Part shown: in pieces, positions 29,146 through 37,526 of the stretch | Layout: each line of letters opens with the position of its first letter | How positions within the stretch are numbered: position 1 is the first letter of the stretch | NCBI RefSeq assembly: GCF_000620705.1 | Contig: NZ_KK211170.1 | Location: 353,938-417,937, forward strand | Source: Nocardioides sp. URHA0020 | GTDB lineage: Bacteria > Actinomycetota > Actinomycetes > Propionibacteriales > Nocardioidaceae | Direction of reading: 5' to 3' | DNA length: 64,000 nucleotides | Position numbers and translations under genes: made by a program | The notes under the pieces: model-generated | The model's input: the letters and a program-made list of their open reading frames with translations, nothing else | Databases searched by the model: none | What the model was told of the DNA's origin: nothing

Positions 29146-30750
29146 GTGTCCAGTGACGGCAACACCCTGCACCAGGTACGACGGGCCGCCAGGTCGGCCT
29201 TCGGGCACGACGAGCTGCTGCCGGGCCAGGCCGACGCCACGGCCGCGCTGCTCGAGGACCGAGACGTCCTGCTCGTCGCCCCGACGGGCGCCGGCAAGTC
29301 GTTGGTCTACCAGCTCGCCGGGCTGCTGATCGACGGTCCCACCCTGGTGGTGTCGCCGCTCCTGGCCCTTCAGCAGGACCAGCTCGACCACGTCGCGCAG
29401 TCGACCGCCGGGGTGCGTGCGGGCCGGATCAGCTCGGCCGAGTCGGCGTCCGCGCAGCAGGACGTGCTCGACTCCGCAGCCGCCGGCGACCTCGAGTTCG
29501 TGTTCCTCGCGCCCGAGCAGCTGTCCCGACCCGATGTCCGCGAGCGCCTGGCGGACGTCGGACCGAGCCTGGTGGCGGTCGACGAGGCACACTGCGTCTC
29601 GACCTGGGGTCATGACTTCCGCCCCGACTACTTCCGGCTGGGCGAGCTGGTCGCGGACCTCGGCGCGCCACGGATCGTCGCGCTGACGGCCACCGCAGCA
29701 CCGCCGGTGCGCGACGACATCGTGGCCCGGCTACGGATGCGCGACCCGCTGACCGTGGTCACCGGCTTCGCCCGCGACAACATCGCGCTCGAGGTGGTGC
29801 GGCACGCGACCGAGACCGAGCAGCGCCGGGCCGTGGTCGACACCGTCGTGGCGGCGGACGGGCCTGGGATCGTCTACTGCCGGACGCGGCGGGCGGCCGA
29901 GGATCTCGCTGCCGCGATCGCCGCCGCCGGGCGCCAGTCCGTGGTCTACCACGCCGGTCTCGCCCGCCGCCGGCGCGACGAGGCGCAGCAGGCCTTCATG
30001 CGGGGCGACCCGGAGGTCGTGGTCGCCACCTCGGCGTTCGGGATGGGCATCGACAAGCCGGACGTGCGCTGGATCGTGCACGCCCAGGTGCCCGAGTCGC
30101 TCGACACCTACTACCAGGAGGTCGGCCGGGCGGGGCGCGACGGCGAGCCGGCGACCGCGACGCTGGCCTACCGGCCCGAGGACCTCTCGCTGGGGCGCTT
30201 CTTCAGCCCGGCGGTCCCGAAGCGCCCCGACGTGGAGCGCGTGGCCGCGGCCGTCGCGGAGCTGGGGACCGACCCACGCGCGGTCGCCGCGCACACGGGC
30301 CTGAGCGCGCGTCGCTCGGGCCGCATCGTCAACCTGCTGGAGCTGGCCCGCCAGTCCCAGGAGGGCCCGGTCGAGGGCGGCGCCGCGGTGGACGCCGCGA
30401 TCGAGATCGCCGAGTCGCACCGCAGGCTGGAGAGGTCGCGCGTGGAGATGATGCGCACCTACGCCGAGACCCGGCGCTGCCGCGCCGAGCTGCTCGTCGG
30501 CTACTTCGGGGAGCAGCGCGACGACCGCTGCGGCAGGTGCGACAACTGCCGGGCCGACATCGCACCGGACCCGGGCGACCGCGCCGCGACGCCGTACGCC
30601 GTCCAGCGCCGGGTCCACCACGCGGAGTTCGGGGACGGGGTCGTCACCGACGTCGAGTCCGACCGGCTGACCGTGATCTTCGACGACGTCGGGTACCGAA
30701 CGCTGGCCCTGCACCTGGCCGAGTCCGGGCTCCTGGAGCCCCTAGACTGA
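29146..30750 (+). CDS. RecQ-family ATP-dependent DNA helicase
   Basis: A 534-residue superfamily 2 helicase. Walker A is VAPTGAGKSLVYQLAG near residue 45, the DEAH box DEAHCVSTWGHDFRPDY near residue 145, and motif VI YYQEVGRAGRDG near residue 325. The RecQ zinc cluster is present as RRCRAEL ... DRCGRCDNC (four Cys, residues about 445-467). The C-terminus is not an HRDC domain: it is a short beta-rich segment (VHHAEFGDGVVTDVESDRLTVIF, in part) resembling the Tudor-like tails of UvrD-type helicases. GTG start; upstream ribosome site is weak. I avoid the symbol recQ because several paralogues are common. Confidence 0.88.
   Translation: MSSDGNTLHQVRRAARSAFGHDELLPGQADATAALLEDRDVLLVAPTGAGKSLVYQLAGLLIDGPTLVVSPLLALQQDQLDHVAQSTAGVRAGRISSAESASAQQDVLDSAAAGDLEFVFLAPEQLSRPDVRERLADVGPSLVAVDEAHCVSTWGHDFRPDYFRLGELVADLGAPRIVALTATAAPPVRDDIVARLRMRDPLTVVTGFARDNIALEVVRHATETEQRRAVVDTVVAADGPGIVYCRTRRAAEDLAAAIAAAGRQSVVYHAGLARRRRDEAQQAFMRGDPEVVVATSAFGMGIDKPDVRWIVHAQVPESLDTYYQEVGRAGRDGEPATATLAYRPEDLSLGRFFSPAVPKRPDVERVAAAVAELGTDPRAVAAHTGLSARRSGRIVNLLELARQSQEGPVEGGAAVDAAIEIAESHRRLERSRVEMMRTYAETRRCRAELLVGYFGEQRDDRCGRCDNCRADIAPDPGDRAATPYAVQRRVHHAEFGDGVVTDVESDRLTVIFDDVGYRTLALHLAESGLLEPLD
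30743..30748 (+). promoter_or_regulatory. -10 element TAGACT before rpe
   Basis: TAGACT lies in the last codons of the helicase gene, 8 nt before the rpe GTG at 30757. Confidence 0.45.
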
Positions 30751-30756
30751 CTGCCC

Positions 30757-31422
30757 GTGGGCCACATCCAGATCACGCCGAGCATCCTCAACGCCGACTT
30801 CGCCCGGCTGGGCGAGGAGGTGGCCCGGATCGGCAGCGCCGACTGGGTGCACGTGGACGTGATGGACAACCACTTCGTCCCCAACCTCACCTTCGGTCCC
30901 ACCATGGTCGAGGCGCTGGCCCGCTCGAGCGACGTGCCGCTGGACGCGCACCTGATGATCGAGGCCGCCGACCGCGAGGCCCTGGCGTACGTCGAGGCCG
31001 GTTGCGGGTCGGTGACCTTCCACGTCGAGGCGGCGCGGGCCCCCGTCCGCCTGGCCCGCGAGATCCGCGCCCACGGTGCCCGCGCCAGCATGGCGTTGAG
31101 ACCCGCGACGCCGATCGAGCCCTACGAGGACCTGCTCGCCGAGCTCGACATGGTGCTGCTGATGACCGTGGAGCCGGGGTTCGGCGGCCAGAGGTTCCTC
31201 GACCTGTGCCTGCCCAAGATCCGGCGCACGCGTGCGCTCATGGACAAGCACGGCGTCGAGACCTGGCTGCAGGTCGACGGGGGAGTCTCGCTGGAGACCA
31301 TCGAGCGCTGCGCCGAGGCCGGCGCCGACGTCTTCGTCGCCGGCTCGGCCGTCTACTCCGCCGACGACCCCGACCGGATGGTCGGCGAGCTGCGGGCCCG
31401 GGCGGAGTCCGCGCGGGCCTGA
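30757..31422 (+). CDS. rpe: Ribulose-phosphate 3-epimerase
   Basis: A 221-residue TIM-barrel enzyme linking ribulose-5-phosphate and xylulose-5-phosphate. Opening ITPSILNADFARLGEEV, metal site WVHVDVMDNHFVPNLTFG near residue 32 (His-Asp), the LDAHLMIE strand near residue 68, and the phosphate-binding VDGGVSLETI and VAGSAVYSA near residues 175-200 are all present. GTG start 6 nt after the helicase stop. Ribulose-5-phosphate is also the precursor used by RibBA in the operon downstream, though that operon has its own leader. Confidence 0.95.
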   Translation: MGHIQITPSILNADFARLGEEVARIGSADWVHVDVMDNHFVPNLTFGPTMVEALARSSDVPLDAHLMIEAADREALAYVEAGCGSVTFHVEAARAPVRLAREIRAHGARASMALRPATPIEPYEDLLAELDMVLLMTVEPGFGGQRFLDLCLPKIRRTRALMDKHGVETWLQVDGGVSLETIERCAEAGADVFVAGSAVYSADDPDRMVGELRARAESARA

Positions 31423-31461
31423 TCCTCGAGTCGGCGGCTCACTCCTGCCGCGACGTACGCC

Positions 31462-31516
31462 GTTTGGTCACCAACCGCAGACATCTGCGCCCGAGATCTG
31501 CGGTTGGTGACCAAAC
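31462..31516. repeat. Perfect 20-bp inverted repeat between rpe and the rib leader
   Basis: GTTTGGTCACCAACCGCAGA (31462-31481) and its exact reverse complement (31497-31516) flank a 15-nt spacer. An alternative short pairing exists: CGCAGA with TCTGCG at 31484-31489. Lying 40 bp after rpe, it could end transcription in both directions or be an intergenic repeat element; no U tract follows. The rest of 31423-31613 shows no gene, and I could not place the rib promoter with confidence. Confidence 0.85.
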
Positions 31517-31613
31517 CGCAGCCCCCAGAGCCGGTGGATCCACCATGTGACACGCCACACGCAGTGGTCGCGGACGCCGTTGTGGCACACTCGTCCCGAC
31601 GAGTTTTCAGCTC

Positions 31614-31755
31614 GCGTGCTCTGGGGTCGGTGCAATTCCGAGCCGGCGGTGACTGATCGAGAGATCAGAAGTCCGCGACCCGGTCACCGCCAGTGACCGG
31701 TTGACCAGGTGAGAACCCTGGACCGACGGTTAAAGTCCGGATGGGAAGCGCACGC
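31614..31755 (+). promoter_or_regulatory. FMN riboswitch (RFN element)
   Basis: The RFN aptamer is recognisable by its fixed blocks: GGGGTCGGTGCAATTCCG after the first stem, GAGCCGGCGGT, the GATCAGAAGTCCG segment, GACCAGGTGAGAACCCTGG, and GACGGTTAAAGTCCGGATG. GCGTGC (31614-31619) pairs with GCACGC (31750-31755) as the closing helix P1. FMN binding would lower expression of the rib genes. The downstream part up to the ribD ATG at 31831 seems to act on translation: GCCCC (31796-31800) can pair with GGGGC (31822-31826) and hide the ribosome site, around an inner GTCCG/CGGAC hairpin. Confidence 0.95.
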
Positions 31756-31830
31756 AGGTGTCCTCACGTACGTCGTACGCGAGCGACCCCGTCCAGCCCC
31801 GGAGTCCGTGATCGGACATGAGGGGCCAGC

Positions 31831-32871
31831 ATGAGCACCACCGCAGCCGAGCAGGCGGCGATGCGTCGCGCCCTCGCGCTGGCGGCCACCCCCGGGGTGC
31901 CGCTCGGTCCCAACCCCCGCGTCGGCTGCGTCCTGCTCGACGACGCCGGCGCGGTCGTCGCCGAGGGCCACCACCGAGGGGCCGGCACCCCGCACGCGGA
32001 GGCCGACGCGCTCGCGGCCGCCGGTGACCGCGCGCGCGGCACCACCGCCGTGGTCACGCTCGAGCCGTGCAACCACACCGGCCGCACCGGCCCTTGCGCG
32101 CGGGCGCTGGTCGAGGCCGGCGTACGACGGGTGGTCTTCGCCCAGTCCGACCCCAACCCAAACGCGGCCGGGGGAGCTGACACGCTGCGTGCGGCCGGCC
32201 TGGAGGTCGAGTCGGGGCTCCTGAGGGCCGAGTCGCGCCAGCTCAACGAGGTCTGGACCTTCGCCGTCGAGCACGGCCGCCCCTTCGTCACCTGGAAGTT
32301 CGCGACCACCCTCGACGGCCGCAGCGCCGCGGCCGACGGGACGAGCCGGTGGGTCAGCTCGCTCGCCGCCCGGCGCGACACCCACCGGTTGCGCGCGCTC
32401 TGCGACGTGATGCTGGTCGGCGCCAGCACCGTCGCCGTGGACGACCCGCTGCTGACCGTCCGCGACGATCAGGACCGGCCGCTCCCGACCCAGCCGCTGC
32501 GCGTCGTGATGGGGGAGCGCGACCTCGACCCCGGCCGGCGGATCTTCAACGGCGACGCCGAGAGCCTCCACCTGCGCACGCGGGACCCGCACGCCGCCCT
32601 CGTCGAGCTCTACGCCCGCGACCGCCAGCACGTCTTCCTCGAGGGCGGCCCGACCTTGGCCGGGGCCTTCCTCCGGGCGGGCCTGGTCGACGAGATCGTC
32701 GTGTACGTCGCACCCTTGCTGCTCGGCGCCGGCCGCTCCGCCGTCGCCGACCTCGGAATCACCACCATCGCCGCGGCGTTCCGCCCCCGGGTCACGGACA
32801 TCACCGTGCTCGCCGGGATCGACGGCGAGGAGCCCAACGTGCGCCTGACCCTGGCGCCTGGAGAGGACTGA
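31831..32871 (+). CDS. ribD: Riboflavin biosynthesis deaminase/reductase RibD
   Basis: A 346-residue bifunctional enzyme for the second and third steps from GTP. The deaminase domain (residues about 1-145) has the zinc site HAEADAL near residue 52 and PCNHTGRTGPC near residue 77. The reductase domain starts near residue 150 (PFVTWKFATTLDGR) and includes GGPTLAGAFLRAGLVDE near residue 272. First gene of the rib operon under the FMN riboswitch; one base separates its stop from the ribE start. ATG preceded by GAGGGG. Confidence 0.95.
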   Translation: MSTTAAEQAAMRRALALAATPGVPLGPNPRVGCVLLDDAGAVVAEGHHRGAGTPHAEADALAAAGDRARGTTAVVTLEPCNHTGRTGPCARALVEAGVRRVVFAQSDPNPNAAGGADTLRAAGLEVESGLLRAESRQLNEVWTFAVEHGRPFVTWKFATTLDGRSAAADGTSRWVSSLAARRDTHRLRALCDVMLVGASTVAVDDPLLTVRDDQDRPLPTQPLRVVMGERDLDPGRRIFNGDAESLHLRTRDPHAALVELYARDRQHVFLEGGPTLAGAFLRAGLVDEIVVYVAPLLLGAGRSAVADLGITTIAAAFRPRVTDITVLAGIDGEEPNVRLTLAPGED

Positions 32872-32872
32872 C

Positions 32873-33475
32873 ATGTTCACCGGCATCGTCGAAGAGCTCG
32901 GCACCGTCGCCGCCATCGAGGACCAGGGCGACGCGATCCGACTCAGCATCCGCGCCAGCACGGTCCTCGAGGACGCGGGTCTGGGCGACTCGATCTCGGT
33001 CAACGGCTGCTGCCTGACGATCACGACGTACGACGCGGACACGTGGACCGCCGACGTCATGCAGGAGACCCTCGACAAGACCAGCCTGTACGGCGTCCGC
33101 CCCGGCGACCGGGTCAACCTCGAGCGCGCGGTCACCGCCGACAAGCGCCTCGGCGGGCACATCGTGCAGGGCCACGTCGACGGCGTCGGCACGGTGCTGA
33201 GCCGCACCCCGAGCGAGCACTGGGAGGTCGTCGAGATCTCGCTGCCGACCGAGCTGAGCCGCTACCTCGTCGACAAGGGCTCGATCACGGTCGACGGCGT
33301 CAGCCTGACCGTCGTCGAGGCCGGCACCGACCGGTTCACGGTCAGCCTGATCCCCGAGACGCTCGCGCGCACCACGCTCGGCGCCCGGCAGCCCGGCGAC
33401 CGGGTCAACCTGGAGGTCGACATCATCGCCAAGTACGTCGAGCGCCTGCTGCCCCACGCCGGGGGGCAGCAGTGA
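32873..33475 (+). CDS. ribE: Riboflavin synthase (alpha-type)
   Basis: A 200-residue enzyme dismutating two 6,7-dimethyl-8-ribityllumazine molecules to riboflavin. It shows the two lumazine-binding barrels: MFTGIVEELGTV at residue 1 and the second half beginning GGHIVQGHVDGVGTV near residue 98, plus NGCCLTI and VDGVSLTV in matching positions. Also called ribC in some genomes. The stop overlaps ribM by 4 nt. Confidence 0.95.
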   Translation: MFTGIVEELGTVAAIEDQGDAIRLSIRASTVLEDAGLGDSISVNGCCLTITTYDADTWTADVMQETLDKTSLYGVRPGDRVNLERAVTADKRLGGHIVQGHVDGVGTVLSRTPSEHWEVVEISLPTELSRYLVDKGSITVDGVSLTVVEAGTDRFTVSLIPETLARTTLGARQPGDRVNLEVDIIAKYVERLLPHAGGQQ

Positions 33476-34173
33476 GCACGCTCTCCGCGCTGTACGACGC
33501 GCACCTGACCATCTCCGGCCACCCCATCACCTGGCGGGAGATCGTCGGCAACGGGTTCGGCTTCGCCTCGGCCGTCGGCGGCCTGCGTCGCCGCATCTGG
33601 GCGTGGCCGGTGGGGATCGTCGGCAACGTCCTGCTCTTCACGGTCTTCATCGCCGCCACCTTCGACGCCCAGGCCCAGCAGCCGCTCTTCGGCCAGGCCG
33701 GGCGGCAGGTCTTCTTCATCATCACCAGCATCTACGGCTGGCACCGCTGGCAGCAGACCAAGCAGGCGCACGGTGGCGGTGACGTCCCCGCGATCGACCC
33801 GCGCTGGGCGACCGCACGCGAGCGCGTCGCCTACCTGCTGGCTGCTGCTGCCGGCGTGCTGGTCTGCCAGTGGGTCTTCTCGGTCGTCGGCGCCGGGTGG
33901 CCGGCCCCCCGCTGGTACTACTGGTGCGACGCCTGGATCTTCGTCGGCTCGATGCTGGCGACGTACGCCATGGCCCGCGGCTGGAACGACTTCTGGCTCG
34001 CCTGGATCGCCGTCGACCTGGTCGGTGTGCCGCTGCTCTGGCACTCCGGCTACTACCCCTCCGCGATCCTCTACGTCTTCTACGGCGCTCTGTGCATCGC
34101 CGGCTTCATCACCTGGTGGCGCGCCACCGCGGCCACACCCGGCCAGCAACTCCGAGAGAAGGTCAGCGCATGA
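33472..34173 (+). CDS. ribM: PnuC-like riboflavin transporter RibM (PnuX)
   Basis: A 233-residue membrane protein of the PnuC family with about six to seven helices. Family features: tryptophan-rich loops (RRRIWAWPVGIVGNVLLF near residue 40, IYGWHRWQQ near residue 85) and WNDFWLAWIAVDLVGVPL near residue 180. Canonical PnuC moves nicotinamide riboside, but copies placed in actinobacterial rib operons under an FMN riboswitch (RibM of Corynebacterium and Streptomyces) import riboflavin. The 4-nt overlaps with ribE and ribBA and the shared riboswitch support that assignment; the substrate was not tested here. Confidence 0.85.
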   Translation: MSTLSALYDAHLTISGHPITWREIVGNGFGFASAVGGLRRRIWAWPVGIVGNVLLFTVFIAATFDAQAQQPLFGQAGRQVFFIITSIYGWHRWQQTKQAHGGGDVPAIDPRWATARERVAYLLAAAAGVLVCQWVFSVVGAGWPAPRWYYWCDAWIFVGSMLATYAMARGWNDFWLAWIAVDLVGVPLLWHSGYYPSAILYVFYGALCIAGFITWWRATAATPGQQLREKVSA

Positions 34174-35441
34174 CCCAGCACGACGCCCAGCACGACGGCG
34201 TACGCCTCGACAGCGTCGAGCGCGCGATCGCCGACATCGCCGCCGGCAAGGCGGTCATCGTCGTCGACGACGAGACCCGGGAGAACGAGGGCGACATCAT
34301 CTTCGCCGCCAGCAAGGCGACCCCGGAGCTGATGGCGTTCACGATCCGGCACAGCAGCGGGGTGATCTGCGTGCCGATGCCTGCCGCCATGCTCGACCGG
34401 CTCGAGATCCCCCTGATGACGCCGCACAACAAGGACCGGCTGCGCACGGCGTACACGATCTCGGTCGACGCCCGCGACGGCGTCAGCACCGGCATCTCGG
34501 CGAAGGACCGCGCCCACACGGCCCGCGTCCTCGCCGACTCGGCGACGGAGCCCTGGGACATCACCCGTCCGGGGCACGTCTTCCCGCTGCGCTACCGCGA
34601 GGGCGGGGTGCTCGTCCGCCGCGGTCACACCGAGGCCGCCGTCGACCTGGCCACGCTCGCCGGGCTCACGCCGGCCGGGGTCCTCGTCGAGGTCGTCAAC
34701 GACGACGGCACCATGAAGCGAGCTCCCGAGCTGCGTGCGTTCGCCGACGAGCACGGGCTCGCCATGATCTCCATCGACGACCTGGTCCGCTACCGCCGCC
34801 GCCACGAGAACCTGGTCGAGCGCGTGGCCGAGACCCGGCTGCCGACCCGCCACGGCGACTTCACGGCGTACGGCTACCGCATCACCGTCGACGGCTCCGA
34901 GCACATCGCGCTGGTGTACGGCGACGTGTCGGGCGAGGAGCCGGTGCTGACCCGGGTGCACTCCGAGTGCCTCACCGGTGACGTCTTCGGCAGCAGCCGC
35001 TGCGACTGCGGCCCGCAGCTCGACGAGGCGCTCGACCGGATCGTCGAGGAGGGCCGCGGCGTCGTCGTCTACCTGCGCGGCCACGAGGGCCGGGGGATCG
35101 GTCTGGTCGCCAAGCTGCAGGCCTACCAGCTCCAGGACGGTGGCCGCGACACCGTGGACGCCAACCTCGACCTCGGCCTGCCCGCGGACGCGCGGCACTA
35201 CGGCACGGCGACCCAGGTGCTGCGCGACCTCGGCGTCACCAACGTCCGGCTGATGACCAACAACCCCGACAAGGTCGACAACCTCGAGGACTTCGGGGTG
35301 CACGTCGCCGAGCGGGTCGCCCTCACCCCGCACCCCAACGACCACAACATCGCCTACCTGCTGACCAAGCGCGACCGCATGGGTCACGACCTTCCCAACC
35401 TGGCCGCCGACGCGGCCGACCTCGCCCAGAACGGAGCCTGA
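34170..35441 (+). CDS. ribBA: Bifunctional DHBP synthase / GTP cyclohydrolase II
   Basis: A 423-residue fusion. Residues about 12-210 are 3,4-dihydroxy-2-butanone-4-phosphate synthase, with the acidic loop DDETRENEGDIIFAA near residue 33. Residues about 220-415 are GTP cyclohydrolase II, with the zinc cysteines in HSECLTGD and SRCDCGPQL and the RGHEGRGIGLVAK loop near residue 306. It supplies both starting branches of riboflavin synthesis. ATG overlaps the ribM stop by 4 nt with GAGAAGG upstream; 2 nt separate it from ribH. Confidence 0.95.
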   Translation: MTQHDAQHDGVRLDSVERAIADIAAGKAVIVVDDETRENEGDIIFAASKATPELMAFTIRHSSGVICVPMPAAMLDRLEIPLMTPHNKDRLRTAYTISVDARDGVSTGISAKDRAHTARVLADSATEPWDITRPGHVFPLRYREGGVLVRRGHTEAAVDLATLAGLTPAGVLVEVVNDDGTMKRAPELRAFADEHGLAMISIDDLVRYRRRHENLVERVAETRLPTRHGDFTAYGYRITVDGSEHIALVYGDVSGEEPVLTRVHSECLTGDVFGSSRCDCGPQLDEALDRIVEEGRGVVVYLRGHEGRGIGLVAKLQAYQLQDGGRDTVDANLDLGLPADARHYGTATQVLRDLGVTNVRLMTNNPDKVDNLEDFGVHVAERVALTPHPNDHNIAYLLTKRDRMGHDLPNLAADAADLAQNGA

Positions 35442-35443
35442 CC

Positions 35444-35929
35444 ATGTCCGGAGACGGAGCCCCCGACCAGGAGGTGTTCGACGCCAGCGGCCTGAAGGTC
35501 GCGGTCGTCGCCGCCAGCTGGCACACCCAGGTGATGGACGGCCTGCTCGCCGGCGCCGAGCGCGCGCTGGCGGAGTACGGCGTCGGCGACCACCGGGTCG
35601 TCCGCGTGCCCGGCACCTTCGAGCTGCCCGTCGTCGCCAGCGCCCTCGCGGGTCAGGGGTACGACGCGATCATCGCCCTCGGCGTCGTGGTCCGCGGCGG
35701 CACGCCGCACTTCGACTACGTCTGCAACGCCGCCACCGACGGGCTGGTGCGCGTCGGTCTCGACCACACGGTCGCGGTCGGGTTCGGCGTGCTCACGTGC
35801 GACAACGACCAGCAGGCGCTCGAGCGCGCCGGGCTGCCGCACTCGCGCGAGGACAAGGGCTACGAGGCCACCTCCGCTGCCCTGCTCACCGCCCGGACCC
35901 TGGCACAGGTCGCCGGAGCCACGCCGTAG
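35444..35929 (+). CDS. ribH: 6,7-dimethyl-8-ribityllumazine synthase
   Basis: A 161-residue lumazine synthase that condenses the two branch products. The VRVPGTFELPVVAS block near residue 62 and the catalytic His in GGTPHFDYVCNAATDGL near residue 88 identify it, with FGVLTCDN (phosphate site) near residue 115. Last gene of the rib operon; its final codons carry the -10 box for hisE. Confidence 0.95.
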   Translation: MSGDGAPDQEVFDASGLKVAVVAASWHTQVMDGLLAGAERALAEYGVGDHRVVRVPGTFELPVVASALAGQGYDAIIALGVVVRGGTPHFDYVCNAATDGLVRVGLDHTVAVGFGVLTCDNDQQALERAGLPHSREDKGYEATSAALLTARTLAQVAGATP

Positions 35930-35932
35930 GCT
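35927..35932 (+). promoter_or_regulatory. -10 element TAGGCT before hisE
   Basis: TAGGCT begins in the ribH stop codon and ends 8 nt before the hisE GTG. Confidence 0.45.
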
Positions 35933-35940
35933 GGTCGACC

Positions 35941-36204
35941 GTGAAGACGTTCGACGAGCTCTGGTCCGAGCTGCAGGACAAGGCGCGGACCCGCCCCGAG
36001 GGATCCGGCACCGTGCGCGAGCTCGATGCCGGGGTCCATTTCATCGGCAAGAAGCTGGTCGAGGAGGCCGCCGAGTCGTGGATGGCGGCCGAGCACGAGG
36101 GCAAGGAGCGGGCGGCCGAGGAGATCAGCCAGCTGCTCTACCACGCCCAGGTGCTCATGCTCGCGACCGGCATCGAGCTCGACGACGTCTACGCCCACCT
36201 CTGA
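35941..36204 (+). CDS. hisE: Phosphoribosyl-ATP diphosphatase
   Basis: An 87-residue all-helical MazG-like enzyme for the second step of histidine synthesis. Core metal-binding acidic residues are in KKLVEEAAESWMAAEHEG near residue 37 and AAEEISQLLYHAQVLML near residue 58. The GTG at 35941 is preferred over in-frame upstream starts inside ribH because the family N-terminus is MKTFDELWSEL and a -10 box lies just upstream. Followed by hisG after 10 nt. Confidence 0.93.
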   Translation: MKTFDELWSELQDKARTRPEGSGTVRELDAGVHFIGKKLVEEAAESWMAAEHEGKERAAEEISQLLYHAQVLMLATGIELDDVYAHL

Positions 36205-36214
36205 AGGCAGCCCC

Positions 36215-37063
36215 ATGTCCCTCCTGAGAGTCGCGGTCCCCAACAAGGGGTCGCTGTCCCAGTCGGCCACCGAGATCCTGCGCGAGGCCGGCTACCGCCA
36301 GCGCGAGGACTCCAAGCAGCTGACCCTGATCGACACCGACAACGGCGTCGAGTTCTTCTACCTGCGCCCGCGTGACATCGCGTTGTACGTCGGCGAGGGC
36401 ACCCTCGACGTCGGCATCACCGGTCGCGACCTGTTGCGGGACTCCGGCGCCAAGGCCGAGGAGGTCACCGGTCTCGGCTTCGGCCGCAGCCGGTTCCGGT
36501 TCGCTGGCCCGCAGGGCGCGTTCAGCGACCTGAGCCAGCTCGCGGGCACCCGGATCGCGACGTCCTACGTCGGCGTGGTCCGGTCGTTCCTCGAGGAGCG
36601 CGGGATCGACGCGACCGTGGTGCGCCTCGACGGGGCGGTCGAGACCAGCATCCAGCTCGGCGTCGCCGACGTGGTCGCCGACGTCGTCGAGACCGGCAGC
36701 ACCCTGCGGCAGGCCGGTCTGGAGGTCTTCGGCGAGACGATCCTGGAGTCCGAGGCGGTCCTCGTGACGCGCGGCGGCTCGGTGCCCTCCGACTTCGAGA
36801 TCTTCAAGCGCCGCATCGAGGGCGTCCTGGTGGCGCGCAGCTACGTGATGATGGACTACGACATCGAGGAGCCCCGGGTCAGCGCCGCCGTCGCCCTGAC
36901 CCCCGGCATCGAGGGCCCCACCATCGCGCCGCTCCATCGCGAGGGCTGGGTCGCCGTCCGCGCCATGGTCCCGCGCGACGGCTCCCAGCGGCTGATGGAC
37001 GAGCTCTACGACATCGGCGCCCGCGGCATCCTGCTCACCGACATCCATGCCTGCCGGCTCTGA
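36215..37063 (+). CDS. hisG: ATP phosphoribosyltransferase (long form)
   Basis: A 282-residue enzyme for the first step of histidine synthesis. The catalytic part starts LRVAVPNKGSLSQSA and includes LDVGITGRDLLRDSG near residue 68 and the PRPP-binding segment VVADVVETGSTLRQAGL near residue 155. The extra C-terminal domain (about residues 215-282) is the histidine-sensing regulatory region, so no separate HisZ is needed. ATG with GAAGGCAG upstream. Overlaps the next gene by 17 nt. Confidence 0.94.
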   Translation: MSLLRVAVPNKGSLSQSATEILREAGYRQREDSKQLTLIDTDNGVEFFYLRPRDIALYVGEGTLDVGITGRDLLRDSGAKAEEVTGLGFGRSRFRFAGPQGAFSDLSQLAGTRIATSYVGVVRSFLEERGIDATVVRLDGAVETSIQLGVADVVADVVETGSTLRQAGLEVFGETILESEAVLVTRGGSVPSDFEIFKRRIEGVLVARSYVMMDYDIEEPRVSAAVALTPGIEGPTIAPLHREGWVAVRAMVPRDGSQRLMDELYDIGARGILLTDIHACRL

Positions 37064-37526
37064 CCGGCCGCCGGCAGCCGGCCTGCCGACGCTCCCGCAC
37101 ACCTGGCGCCCCTTCGGGGTCCGGCTGGCCGGGACCGTCGTGGGTGGCGGCCTGCTGGTCGTCTGCGCGCTGGCCTGGATCGGCTTCGACGAGGAGACCC
37201 AGGCCCGGTTCACGGGCTTCCAGCGAGCCACGGTGATCGCCGTCGGGCTGCTCGCCTTCACGCTCTGGTTCGCCCTGGTGCGCTCCCGCGTGGTCGCCGA
37301 GACCGGACGGCTCGTGGTCGTCAACGGCTACCGGCGCCGCGAGTACGAGTGGGCGCAGCTCGTCGCGGTGCACCTGCCGCCGGGCGCACCGTGGGTCACC
37401 CTCGACCTCACCGACGGCACCACGGTCGCCGCGATGGGGATCCAGGGCTCCGACGGCACGCGCGCGACGAGGGCCGTGCGCGAGCTGCGGGCTCTCGCCG
37501 AGCAGCAGGCTACGGGCGCCTCCTAG
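37047..37526 (+). CDS. PH domain-containing membrane protein
   Basis: A 159-residue protein with a proline-rich start, two membrane helices (GTVVGGGLLVVCALAWIGF and ATVIAVGLLAFTLWFALV), then a bacterial PH-like beta domain (VVNGYRRREYEWAQLVAVHLPP to VTLDLTDGTTVAAMGIQ). Genes of this kind often follow hisG in actinobacteria; the role is unknown. The ATG lies within hisG. Its stop TAG is within a CTAG palindrome shared with the stop of the opposing kinase gene. Confidence 0.7.
   Translation: MPAGSDRPPAAGLPTLPHTWRPFGVRLAGTVVGGGLLVVCALAWIGFDEETQARFTGFQRATVIAVGLLAFTLWFALVRSRVVAETGRLVVVNGYRRREYEWAQLVAVHLPPGAPWVTLDLTDGTTVAAMGIQGSDGTRATRAVRELRALAEQQATGAS

Noticed and set aside
33472..34173. Plain PnuC nicotinamide riboside transporter
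   Set aside because: Membership of a riboswitch-controlled rib operon with 4-nt overlaps fits RibM better; the family alone does not decide.
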